In this document: piece by piece, positions 43,720 to 50,935 of the stretch | Layout of the letters: each line of letters starts with the position of its first letter | Numbering within the stretch: the first letter of the stretch is position 1 | Source of the DNA: Vibrio qingdaonensis | Lineage (GTDB): Bacteria; Pseudomonadota; Gammaproteobacteria; Enterobacterales; Vibrionaceae | Assembly: GCF_026191675.1 (NCBI RefSeq) | Contig: NZ_JAKRRY010000037.1 | Span: 1-50,935, forward strand | DNA length: 50,935 nt | Direction of reading: 5' to 3' | Notes under the pieces: model-generated | The model's database searches: none | Seen by the model: the letters and a program-made list of their open reading frames with translations, nothing else | Told to the model about the DNA's origin: nothing | Made by a program: the position numbers and the translations under genes

Positions 43720-45733
43720 GCCTAAACCCTGAGACGGTTTTTCCTGTTTTAAGCAAGTAGTCTTCGAACATTTGCCGGTGCAAAATGACCTCATTTGTTG
43801 CCGTTGTCCCTAAGAGCTTTGATAACCGAATATCAAAGCGCTTTTGCTTTTCATACTGTTCACTCTTCTTATCAAGCAACAAGTGTTTATTGAGTAATGG
43901 TGGGCGGCGTGCTTCATCAACATAGTCAAAAAAATCGATATCTTGATCTGCCATCTTTATCTTAGTTCTTTCGACTAAATACGGAACTGATTTTTCGAAA
44001 TCATCATAATGGGTCAAGGTAAGCTTACCGGAGTTGATATGAATTTTGACTAAGTCAATGGCGTCATCGAGTTCACCATACATCTGCAATGCAGCGCCAA
44101 CATAAACACGTAAAAGGAGGGGTAACTTTTCTATATTGCTCTTATGGAAAATCAGAGAGTGCCCTTCATTGAGGATACTAGCCGGTAATTGATGGTGAGC
44201 TTTTACACACTGCTCTCCAATGAGCTCAGTATCTGCGATCGCAAAAAGCAGCTCTGTCGCGAGATTAATGGCCGTACGGTAATCATCGAACAAGGCTTTG
44301 ATATCGCGCTTTAGGCTTTCAGGTTGTTGTGTGTAGGGCTTCCGTTTGTCAAACAGCCCCATAGAGAAAAAGACAAGCAGGTCTTCTTTTCGGGATTTCT
44401 CTGCATTGGCAAATTCCCGGGTATCGAACATTTCCTGAAGCAACCCAAACACTTTTTTATGAGAACCAATTAGACTTCTTACTTCTTCAGAGCGGTTAAA
44501 TTCGTCATTAGCCGGCACCCGACCGAGTTCTAGGCATACGTTCCAAAAATCATCAAACAGAGTGCTGTTTTGGCTTATAACCAATTTGGCTTTATCTTTG
44601 CTCTCTACAGGCTGAGGCGACGTCAGCTGCTGCCAAGTATGGTGCCGTTGGTACTTACTTTGGAGGTAACGTTGTTCTTCTAACTTATCTTTGAATATGC
44701 AGAAGACGCCCGGTGCAACGGCAATGGCGTCCTCTTGTAAAGAGCGTTCTAGGTATCCCTTGAATTCTGATTGTGCATAGTATTTTTGGAAGGTATTTCT
44801 CGACGTAATAACCCCGTCTTTATAGGGCTGGAACTGCGCGATATAGGAATCATTAGCCAGCATAATAGAGACGACCAGTACTTTATTTGCGAGCTCCCAA
44901 GCGCTCAATAGTGCTTCAAGGCGCTCATCTTGGTCTTCGATAACATTCAGAACAAACCCCAGGTTAACTATGTCTGAATTGACTTTATCGTTATCAGGCG
45001 AGAAAACCGGGTCCCAGCCCAACACATCAAGACCGTGCGCTTCTAGCTCTCTCAGATCATCCCCTCGGCCACATCCGTAGTCGAAAATAGAAAACCGCCC
45101 ATCTAGGTAACCTTGCTTAGCCAATGTCTTCATTGGGCCAGATAGCTCATGGCGTACAATGGCGGTTTTGTGGCGATCTATCCCGGGCTCTTGTTTGGCG
45201 TCACTCGATATGTCCCTCTCTGCTTTCAATAACCTCCCATCGACTAACCGGTATCCCTTTTTCTGGATCAAATTTAACCACGACTGTTTGAAGCCAATAG
45301 TGCGAGTGTTCTCGTATAGGCCCGCCTCCTCCCCTTCATTAGTCAGCGCGGTGAAGAGCTCAAAATGGTCACTGCCTGGTAGAACCATCGTCTCTTTTCG
45401 ATGCAGGATCGGAGGGTTTTCTGAAGAGCGATAGCAAGTCAATTTATGACTAAGTTTGCTCAGATCTACATTCAGGCTCTGTTCTAGCGCTGGGTAGGAA
45501 TCAGTGTAAAAGGTTGGGTAATTCAGTAAGGATAAACGGAATTCCTTTTTAAACAGCTTGATGAGGTTCCACTGATCGTCCGGTAAGTTCACTGCCTGAG
45601 CTACAGCAGGAATAAAACGCTGTAACTGTTCTGGAACTGCGTTGATTGCATCTCTATGAACATAGACTGAATCAGGAAGCTGTTTACCTACCTCAATCTG
45701 CTTGACCAACGAACTAAAAATATGAAAATCCAT
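43706..45733 (-). CDS. DNA phosphorothioation-associated putative methyltransferase
   Basis: A 675-residue protein of the phosphorothioation-linked methyltransferase group. SAM motif I FDYGCGRGDDLRELEAHG at about residue 220, then GWDPVF. N-terminal 190 residues and a long C-terminal half are unassigned. Such genes often accompany dnd or ssp loci; the methylated target is not known. AGAAGGG precedes the ATG. The stop lies inside the convergent sspA 3' end. Confidence 0.85.
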   Translation of the reverse strand: MDFHIFSSLVKQIEVGKQLPDSVYVHRDAINAVPEQLQRFIPAVAQAVNLPDDQWNLIKLFKKEFRLSLLNYPTFYTDSYPALEQSLNVDLSKLSHKLTCYRSSENPPILHRKETMVLPGSDHFELFTALTNEGEEAGLYENTRTIGFKQSWLNLIQKKGYRLVDGRLLKAERDISSDAKQEPGIDRHKTAIVRHELSGPMKTLAKQGYLDGRFSIFDYGCGRGDDLRELEAHGLDVLGWDPVFSPDNDKVNSDIVNLGFVLNVIEDQDERLEALLSAWELANKVLVVSIMLANDSYIAQFQPYKDGVITSRNTFQKYYAQSEFKGYLERSLQEDAIAVAPGVFCIFKDKLEEQRYLQSKYQRHHTWQQLTSPQPVESKDKAKLVISQNSTLFDDFWNVCLELGRVPANDEFNRSEEVRSLIGSHKKVFGLLQEMFDTREFANAEKSRKEDLLVFFSMGLFDKRKPYTQQPESLKRDIKALFDDYRTAINLATELLFAIADTELIGEQCVKAHHQLPASILNEGHSLIFHKSNIEKLPLLLRVYVGAALQMYGELDDAIDLVKIHINSGKLTLTHYDDFEKSVPYLVERTKIKMADQDIDFFDYVDEARRPPLLNKHLLLDKKSEQYEKQKRFDIRLSKLLGTTATNEVILHRQMFEDYLLKTGKTVSGFRLNSR

Positions 45734-45854
45734 ATGTCCCTTCTATAACCCACACAATACCATCAACACTTTAGCAAGTTTGTAGCTAGGCTACCAAGTC
45801 ACACTTACGTTAGATCAACCATTGGGCAATTGATTACCTATACACTCGTTTAAT

Positions 45855-46556
45855 AAGTTAACCACCGTGACGGACGTAAGCTCAGCCATAAACAACTTAA
45901 AGAACGCCAACGAGCTGAACGTGATACTTATCCTCAGAACCTTAGCCTACGTGTCCATCGCGCCTTGAGCTGGCTGAATAGGTCAGAACTTTGCGACGAT
46001 GATGACTCTAAGTTTATTTTCCTGTGGATAGCGTTCAATTCAGCTTATGCGCAAGAGTTTGACCAGCGACACCACTATGGAGAGCAGGGACTGTATGGCA
46101 CATTCTTGGAGAAACTCATCACTTGTGATCAGCGAGAGCAATTACACTATTTAGTTTGGGACGAGTACTCCAACACTATTCTAGTGATCTTGGTGTGATC
46201 TTGGTGTGATCTTGGATAACGAATTTATCCTCCAGGCATATTGGGATTATCATGCAGGAAGAATTACTGAAGATAGCTGGAAGAGCGAACGCAGCAAAGC
46301 TAAAGTCGCCGCTAACAAAGCACTGAGTCAAAATGATACGGCGAAAGTACTATCTATACTGTTTTCTCGCCTATACACCCTACGTAACCAACTAATCCAT
46401 GGGGGAGCTACTTACTTGAGCTCGGCGAATAGGCAGCAGCTCAAAGACTGCTGCGGTATTCTAGAAAAACTGGTTCCGAGTATTATTGAAATCATGATGG
46501 ACTCAGCAGACAAGATTTGGGGGGAAGCTGTTTATCCACTTATCAACAATAACTAG
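45855..46556 (+). pseudogene. HEPN-like gene broken by an 11-base triplication
   Basis: Two frames join into one protein: the first (to 46198) runs RDGRKLSHKQL...LRVHRALSWLN...FIFLWIAFNSAYAQEF, the second (from about 46206) carries YTLRNQLIHGG, an HEPN-type Rx4H catalytic motif. The break is at 46188-46220 where GTGATCTTGGT-type units of 11 bases occur three times; deleting two units restores one frame (NTILVILDNEFIL). The 5' end also lacks a standard start: the frame is preceded by TAA and GTT at about 45854-45859, leaving only an internal TTG at 45965. It could be a phase-variable gene, a decayed gene, or a sequencing/assembly artefact in a repeat. Confidence 0.7.
46187..46217 (+). repeat. 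Triplicated 11-base unit inside the HEPN-like gene
   Basis: Three head-to-tail copies of GTGATCTTGGT (last one ending GGA). One or four copies keep the frame; three copies shift it and create a TGA. Confidence 0.85.
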
Positions 46557-46568
46557 CTCATTGAGTAG

Positions 46569-47468
46569 TTAAAGCCCTTGAGAATCATCGTTACTAACAA
46601 ACAGCTCGTTGATAATTGTGATATATCGCTCAGCCACTGTGCCAACCTCTCGATAGGCCATCTCGAGAATCATTGATACCTGTTCGTTGTTCTCAAGAGG
46701 TACGTAGTTTTTCTCGTCCATATAAGCTTCAATTGCCTTAATCTTGTCATCACGCCCTTCTAGAAACTCACGAAAATCTTTGCTTGCCTTTGCGCTATTA
46801 CATTGTCTACAGCTAGGTACTAAGTTCCCAAGACGATGCTCTCCTAGATAAACCTTATTAATAGGGATTGCGTGCTCAATAACCAGTTCCTTTGACTCTC
46901 CACAATAAGCACATTGATGGTTGAAGTAGGCTTTGGTTGCCTGCCAATCCGCTTCAGAAAACTGCTCTGCCCCAAGGTTACTAAGGATATTTCGCACTAA
47001 TAGGTTTTGAGCATTGCCTATCGCATTACCACGGTAGCGGCTATTATTTGCTCTGGCGGTTGGTGCTGATAACTTGCGCGAGAGTGTTATTCTTGATTCA
47101 AGTAACTCACTCTCCAACTGAGATTGGTCATAGTCGATACCGATCCGTTTTAAGTACTTAGTAAAGTAAACCGCATCTTTTTCAAACCACTGGCTACATG
47201 CGCGAACAGTTTGCCCACGTATCAAGTAAACTTTGGTCCAGTATCGTTTGGATAAACCCGAAGGAAGATTGCTGACTGGAACCAAAAGAGGAAAGTTGAG
47301 GTTAAAGGTGCGCTTGGAGTAATCAGCATCGCAAAGGCGCTCGAACTCGTTGTGACTTTTTTGCTCGCAATACTCCAGTACCTTGGGCACAAGCGCCTGT
47401 ACTAACTTTCCAATTTTCATAACGGGTCCACTTTTTCCTAAACTGACGATACTAGTAAGTACATGCAC
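46569..47468 (-). CDS. HNH endonuclease
   Basis: A 299-residue protein with an HNH domain at about 185-250: CAYCGESKELVIEHAIPI, then NLVPSCRQCNSAKASKDF. The two CxxC pairs bind zinc and the IEHAIP histidine is the catalytic one. The N-terminal 180 residues are of unknown family. Adjacent to the ankyrin gene on the same strand, 30 bases apart, suggesting a defence pair. I do not recognise the exact system. Confidence 0.8.
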   Translation of the reverse strand: MHVLTSIVSLGKSGPVMKIGKLVQALVPKVLEYCEQKSHNEFERLCDADYSKRTFNLNFPLLVPVSNLPSGLSKRYWTKVYLIRGQTVRACSQWFEKDAVYFTKYLKRIGIDYDQSQLESELLESRITLSRKLSAPTARANNSRYRGNAIGNAQNLLVRNILSNLGAEQFSEADWQATKAYFNHQCAYCGESKELVIEHAIPINKVYLGEHRLGNLVPSCRQCNSAKASKDFREFLEGRDDKIKAIEAYMDEKNYVPLENNEQVSMILEMAYREVGTVAERYITIINELFVSNDDSQGL

Positions 47469-47498
47469 TAGCTATTAAACAGGAAAAAACTTTGTAGC

Positions 47499-49736
47499 TT
47501 AATCGGTTAGGTTCTTTTGTATATAACGCACAACATCATAGGACTTGAAGTGTTCCGCAATATCCAAGCAGTCAATGGCTCTTTTAGGAAAAGCTCTACC
47601 AACCGGTACCGTATACGTTTTCTTCCAGTCTCCACCCTGTTCGATCATTTTATTGAACAATTGTAACTCGTTGAGCTCGGCAGCCAGCATCAGCGGCGTA
47701 TAACGCATACCATTTTTTACCACTTCGGTATTTGGATTGGCACCAGCATTTAATAGGATTCGAGCAATCTGGCGCATAGATGAAGGTTTAGGGAAACGTG
47801 TCTTTACACGTTCAAATATGGCGTCCATCATAGCGAGGAACCTTTGGTCCTGCAGTTGAGCACTCAAATGAGAACCTAACTCGGTATTGAATGGTGAATT
47901 CGTCCCTGCGAATAAAGGCTTAAGCCGGTTCACAGCCTCTTCACTTGGCATCGACATAAAACTTTCCTTGAACTTACTCGGATTCTTGATCATTGCCAGC
48001 TTACCCAAACACGCATACAGCGGCGTTTGATATTCAATACTTCCCTTCAGATCGACAGTGATATCCTTGCTCATCGATAGCACCTTTTTCACGATCTCTG
48101 GACGACCAGTCTCAACCGCAGCAAACAAAGGAAAGTTCATTTTTCGTGTAGAGACTGAATTTAGAGTTTTCTCACTATGCGCATGCTCTGAGACAAGATT
48201 GAAAATTGAGTCGTCAAGTGGCGACGTCGGCTCACTATAATCAAGATTCGCTAGAGCAATCAATAACGGGGACTCGCCCACTTCCGAAAGAGCATTAACA
48301 CTTGCAGCCGACTCAAGCAGCTTCTCAACTTTCTCAACGTCGTTATTTAGACAAGCATAGATAAGTGGTGTTGTCTTTCGCTTAGCTCCCCCTTCCAGAC
48401 CAATTTCAATTTTATTTCGCTTAGAGTTGGTGTGTTCGGAAGAGTAGATCTCTTCTATAATATGACCGACTTTTTGCTCGTATACCGGCCATTTAATTCC
48501 TGGATAACAAAGTTCATCAGGGAAGTAACGCTTAAATTCAGAGCGATAAGCCTCCACTTCATTGTTAGCTAAAACCTGGTATTTTCCCGAATCTTCGGCT
48601 TGGTACCTTGCTGGCTTCAGCTCATTAAAAAAGTAAATTTGTGCCGTTTTTAATCTTTTGAGAAAAACTAAATCTGGCCTAGTTTGATGAGCGGCGACCA
48701 ACAACGACTCCTTGATGATCTCTCCTAACACTGTATTTGAATGATCCCGGTACAAAGCCGCTGTAAACGCGTGCTGATAGTACTCGTTCGCTTCAGTTAG
48801 CTCCCCAGCCCAAACGGAATATCTAGCTTTGTACCAAAGTAGATGATGATACGCTTCTATCTGGCCAGGAAGTCCTTCAATCGCCAGCTCCAAGTTTGTT
48901 AACCGCTTTTCAAACTCGTTCTTGTCAGCCGCAGACTTTGAAGTATGACTGACTGCCTCGTACCACTGCTTCAATGAACTAAGCTGTTCGCAGAAATCAT
49001 GATAATTTGTACTGCCATTCCTGTTAGCCTCCAGAAAGGCTTTTGCATGTAAAAATGATACGTTCGTAAATGTCGAACTTGTTTGGATATAGCGAACAAA
49101 ACGCGAGCTAATGACACCCCACTTTATCATTCGCCATGATTCGTCCGATAAAGCGTGGTCAGCTGCGCTATCAATCCCCATCACAAAACGAAAAGAAGGC
49201 AGTTCAGTTCCATTCCACCACGTTCGTAGACGGTCCTTCATATCCTTATCATCAAAACAGCTTTGGAGTAATGGAAGCATGTCCGGATTGAATACTGTTA
49301 GCTCCATGTCATTTGGTAGACAGAGAGCTTGTCCAGCTTCCTCTTCATTCAAAAAGCAACTAAGTACAAGATTTTCAAAAAACCGCGTGCGCTCAAACAG
49401 TTCATTCGCCTGTTCAACAGAAAGACAGTCCAACGGATAATTTCTCATCCAATGAGCGTAACGTTTGAGTAAGTTAACCAAAAAGTTTTCTACTCTCGCT
49501 GATATCTCGTCATCAAAGTTTTGTCTTATTGGGTTCAGAATGTTCAACGACAATATCGCGTGATACTTGTCGATGCTTAGCTCTTCTACTTTGCAGCTAT
49601 CATCAAGTTGCTTCGCTGCACGCCTGCTGTCATCTTCGTCACTAGCTGTTTTTACGTCAAATGCAATAGCGACCTCGCGAAGTAAATACTGAATAGTTGG
49701 ATACGGCTTAGCTCGTTTTTTGTGAAGCAACTTCAT
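47499..49736 (-). CDS. Ankyrin-repeat protein, 745 residues
   Basis: The C-terminal third carries ankyrin repeats: TPLIYACLNNDVEKVEKLLESAASVNA, GESPLLIALANLDYS, PLFAAVETGRPEIVKKVL, and LLNAGANPNTEVVKNGMRYTPLMLAAELNELQLFNKMIEQGG. The N-terminal 440 residues are helical with TPR-like character and no known domain. Ankyrin proteins mediate protein contacts; here it may bridge the HNH nuclease or HicA-like protein. The 3' end of the small HicA-like gene upstream overlaps its start by 29 bases. Confidence 0.8.
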   Translation of the reverse strand: MKLLHKKRAKPYPTIQYLLREVAIAFDVKTASDEDDSRRAAKQLDDSCKVEELSIDKYHAILSLNILNPIRQNFDDEISARVENFLVNLLKRYAHWMRNYPLDCLSVEQANELFERTRFFENLVLSCFLNEEEAGQALCLPNDMELTVFNPDMLPLLQSCFDDKDMKDRLRTWWNGTELPSFRFVMGIDSAADHALSDESWRMIKWGVISSRFVRYIQTSSTFTNVSFLHAKAFLEANRNGSTNYHDFCEQLSSLKQWYEAVSHTSKSAADKNEFEKRLTNLELAIEGLPGQIEAYHHLLWYKARYSVWAGELTEANEYYQHAFTAALYRDHSNTVLGEIIKESLLVAAHQTRPDLVFLKRLKTAQIYFFNELKPARYQAEDSGKYQVLANNEVEAYRSEFKRYFPDELCYPGIKWPVYEQKVGHIIEEIYSSEHTNSKRNKIEIGLEGGAKRKTTPLIYACLNNDVEKVEKLLESAASVNALSEVGESPLLIALANLDYSEPTSPLDDSIFNLVSEHAHSEKTLNSVSTRKMNFPLFAAVETGRPEIVKKVLSMSKDITVDLKGSIEYQTPLYACLGKLAMIKNPSKFKESFMSMPSEEAVNRLKPLFAGTNSPFNTELGSHLSAQLQDQRFLAMMDAIFERVKTRFPKPSSMRQIARILLNAGANPNTEVVKNGMRYTPLMLAAELNELQLFNKMIEQGGDWKKTYTVPVGRAFPKRAIDCLDIAEHFKSYDVVRYIQKNLTD

Positions 49737-49935
49737 TGCTGATTACCCTTAGAATGTCTTTCTTGAAGTTAATGTAAGCCCGTCGGTCACTGGGAGTGGA
49801 AGGTATGGTTATACGTTTACCTAAAGGCGATAACAATGCAATATGTTTGGTACCACGGACAGCGGTCCAGCAGCTCAATTTCACTAATGAACGCACAAAC
49901 TTATTGATATCCTTATCTTTGCTCATTCTTCGCAT
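49708..49935 (-). CDS. HicA-like small protein
   Basis: A 75-residue protein with HicA toxin-like arrangement: helix INKFVRSLVKLSCWTAVRGTKH, the central histidine, IALLSPLGKRITIPSTP and a C-terminal helix FKKDILRVISNE. GAAGG lies seven bases before the ATG. No HicB antitoxin follows; the ankyrin gene overlaps instead, so it could serve as RNA-binding adaptor or orphan toxin. Confidence 0.55.
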   Translation of the reverse strand: MRRMSKDKDINKFVRSLVKLSCWTAVRGTKHIALLSPLGKRITIPSTPSDRRAYINFKKDILRVISNEVASQKTS

Positions 49936-49981
49936 ATAAACACCTTCATAGGGCCGTAAACCGGCCCTACGTCAAAATGAA

Positions 49982-50122
49982 TTATTTAGAACGCTTATCT
50001 ACGACACTCTGAGCTTTGGCTGCAAAGCTGCCTTTAGGAATTTTGCCTCCATTGGCTTTCGCCGTAGCTGACTGTATGCGGCGAACATCAGTTTGAGTTA
50101 AAGGTTTCTTAGATTCCGTCAT
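49982..50122 (-). CDS. 46-residue island protein (seed-maturation-like)
   Basis: Small basic, Ala/Lys/Thr-rich protein beginning MTESKKPLTQTDVRRIQSA. It resembles SMP-type short proteins carried on plasmids and islands. AGGAG seven bases upstream supports the start. Function unknown. Confidence 0.65.
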   Translation of the reverse strand: MTESKKPLTQTDVRRIQSATAKANGGKIPKGSFAAKAQSVVDKRSK

Positions 50123-50248
50123 GGTATAGCTCCTGGTTGATTAAGACATTTACATCTTAGTAATCAGGACTATATAAATCTGCGAGGTGATTGGAGAGAA
50201 TATTTTTAGATTGTTATTTGCTCTTGGAGCCTTCCAGTGATTCAAAAT

Positions 50249-50425
50249 TCATCGTTGTTGTAAGCACTCCTCCATCCACTCATCTACCTCACTTTCCACC
50301 CAGGCCACGGCCCTATCCCCTAAGCTAATGGATTTTGGAAACTCATCATCATTCATCTTGCGGTAAATCGCGGAGCGGCTCAGAGCGGTCTTTTCCATTA
50401 CTTCTTTTAGTTTTAAAAATCTCAT
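50249..50425 (-). CDS. AlpA-family excisionase-like regulator
   Basis: A 58-residue winged-helix protein: MRFLKLKEVMEKTALSRSAIYRKM, then FPKSISLGDRAVAWVESEVDEWM. This is the AlpA/excisionase pattern that regulates integration or excision in P4-like prophages and islands. AAGGA lies upstream. It indicates that the right part of the window is an integrated element. Confidence 0.85.
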   Translation of the reverse strand: MRFLKLKEVMEKTALSRSAIYRKMNDDEFPKSISLGDRAVAWVESEVDEWMEECLQQR

Positions 50426-50611
50426 GGGTTGGTTTCCTTGTTATTTCTCATAACAGGAGTCCGCCATTAATTTTTTACCCAGAAGGTCCCACTAAACTCC
50501 AACGACTGCCGCTCCGTCTCTACCGTAAGTACTAATCCCTCATTCAAAAACCTTTCAGATATATGTCATCAAAGTGAATCGGAACCACCGTTCACTTTAA
50601 GGAGACATACC
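50426..50611. promoter_or_regulatory. Divergent region between AlpA-like gene and RadC gene
   Basis: 186 bases hold the start regions of both genes, with AAGGAG before the RadC start at 50612. No operator recognised. Confidence 0.4.
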
Positions 50612-50935
50612 ATGCCAAGATACAACTACCCAGCCCACCAACCATCTAGCCTGAATGAATTGCTTGAAACGGCAGCAGAGGCGCTTGCACACAAGTTCAA
50701 GCGCGAAGGGACATTCACGAACCCGAATAATGTAAAGGAGTATTTGAAACTCAAGCTGGGATCTTACGACCGAGAAGTGTTTGCTCTGATGCTGCTCGAT
50801 AACCAACACCAGCTGATACTATTTGAAGAGCTGTTCTTTGGCACCATCGATGCGGCAAGTGTTTATCCAAGAGAAGTAGTAAAGGCTGCCCTCAATGCCA
50901 ATGCTGGCGCTGTGATCTTTGCTCATAACCATCCT
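50612..50935 (+). CDS. RadC/JAB-domain protein (partial, cut by window end)
   Basis: 108 codons are visible, from ATG with AAGGAGA upstream. The sequence ends in the JAB metalloprotease-like motif VIFAHNHP (zinc ligands HxH), and earlier YLKLKLGSYDREVFALMLLDNQHQL. Such YeeS/RadC-type genes are common on genomic islands and are not needed for general DNA repair. The zinc-site serine and aspartate lie beyond the window. Confidence 0.9.
   Translation, partial: MPRYNYPAHQPSSLNELLETAAEALAHKFKREGTFTNPNNVKEYLKLKLGSYDREVFALMLLDNQHQLILFEELFFGTIDAASVYPREVVKAALNANAGAVIFAHNHP

Overview
The window looks like a Vibrio-type gammaproteobacterial chromosome. This rests on several proteins that recall Escherichia coli and Vibrio homologues, on codon use, and on a phosphorothioation cassette known from Vibrio; the species cannot be named. 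It has two parts: a metabolic half (about 1-26.8 kb) and a defence or mobile half (about 26.8-50.9 kb).

Metabolic half. After the 3' end of a PLP-dependent decarboxylase come a TSUP-family exporter (possible sulfite exporter) and, divergently, a glycyl radical enzyme with its activase. Next is a complete dihydroxyacetone branch (dhaM with a full-length Enzyme I, dhaL, dhaK, then gldA and dhaR). From about 13.7 to 25.7 kb lies a sulfoquinovose (SQ) cluster: sulfoquinovosidase YihQ, a TRAP transporter, a class II aldolase, SQ isomerase YihS, a GalM-type mutarotase, SLA reductase YihU, SF kinase YihV and the DeoR-type regulator YihW. All steps of a sulfo-EMP pathway are covered, with a class II aldolase in place of YihT and a TRAP system in place of YihO. 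The pathway ends in dihydroxypropanesulfonate (DHPS). No obvious DHPS exporter is present. A 19-base sequence followed by a CRP-like site recurs upstream of both yihU and the TSUP/radical-enzyme pair, and weaker copies precede the aldolase and an unannotated 49-residue membrane protein. I infer that the radical enzyme acts on DHPS, either splitting it to hydroxyacetone plus sulfite or dehydrating it, so that one cell could carry SQ through to C-S cleavage, with TSUP removing sulfite and GldA reducing hydroxyacetone.

Defence half. After a YeeE-type membrane protein, an HNH nuclease, a methyltransferase and two small genes, a strong terminator at about 29.6 kb precedes an AT-richer island. It holds a tightly coupled SF2 helicase / GHKL ATPase / PLD nuclease operon, then a GIY-YIG-like protein and a DGQHR protein, then the single-strand DNA phosphorothioation genes sspD, sspC, sspB (minus) and sspA (plus), and a phosphorothioation-associated methyltransferase. 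The five plus-strand genes are the likely restriction or regulatory partners of the Ssp modification module. Further right are an HEPN-like gene interrupted by a triplicated 11-base unit, an HNH nuclease, an ankyrin protein with a HicA-like small partner, and typical island genes (a 46-residue protein, AlpA-like regulator, RadC/JAB protein cut by the window end).

No rRNA, complete tRNA, insertion sequence, integrase or CRISPR array was seen.
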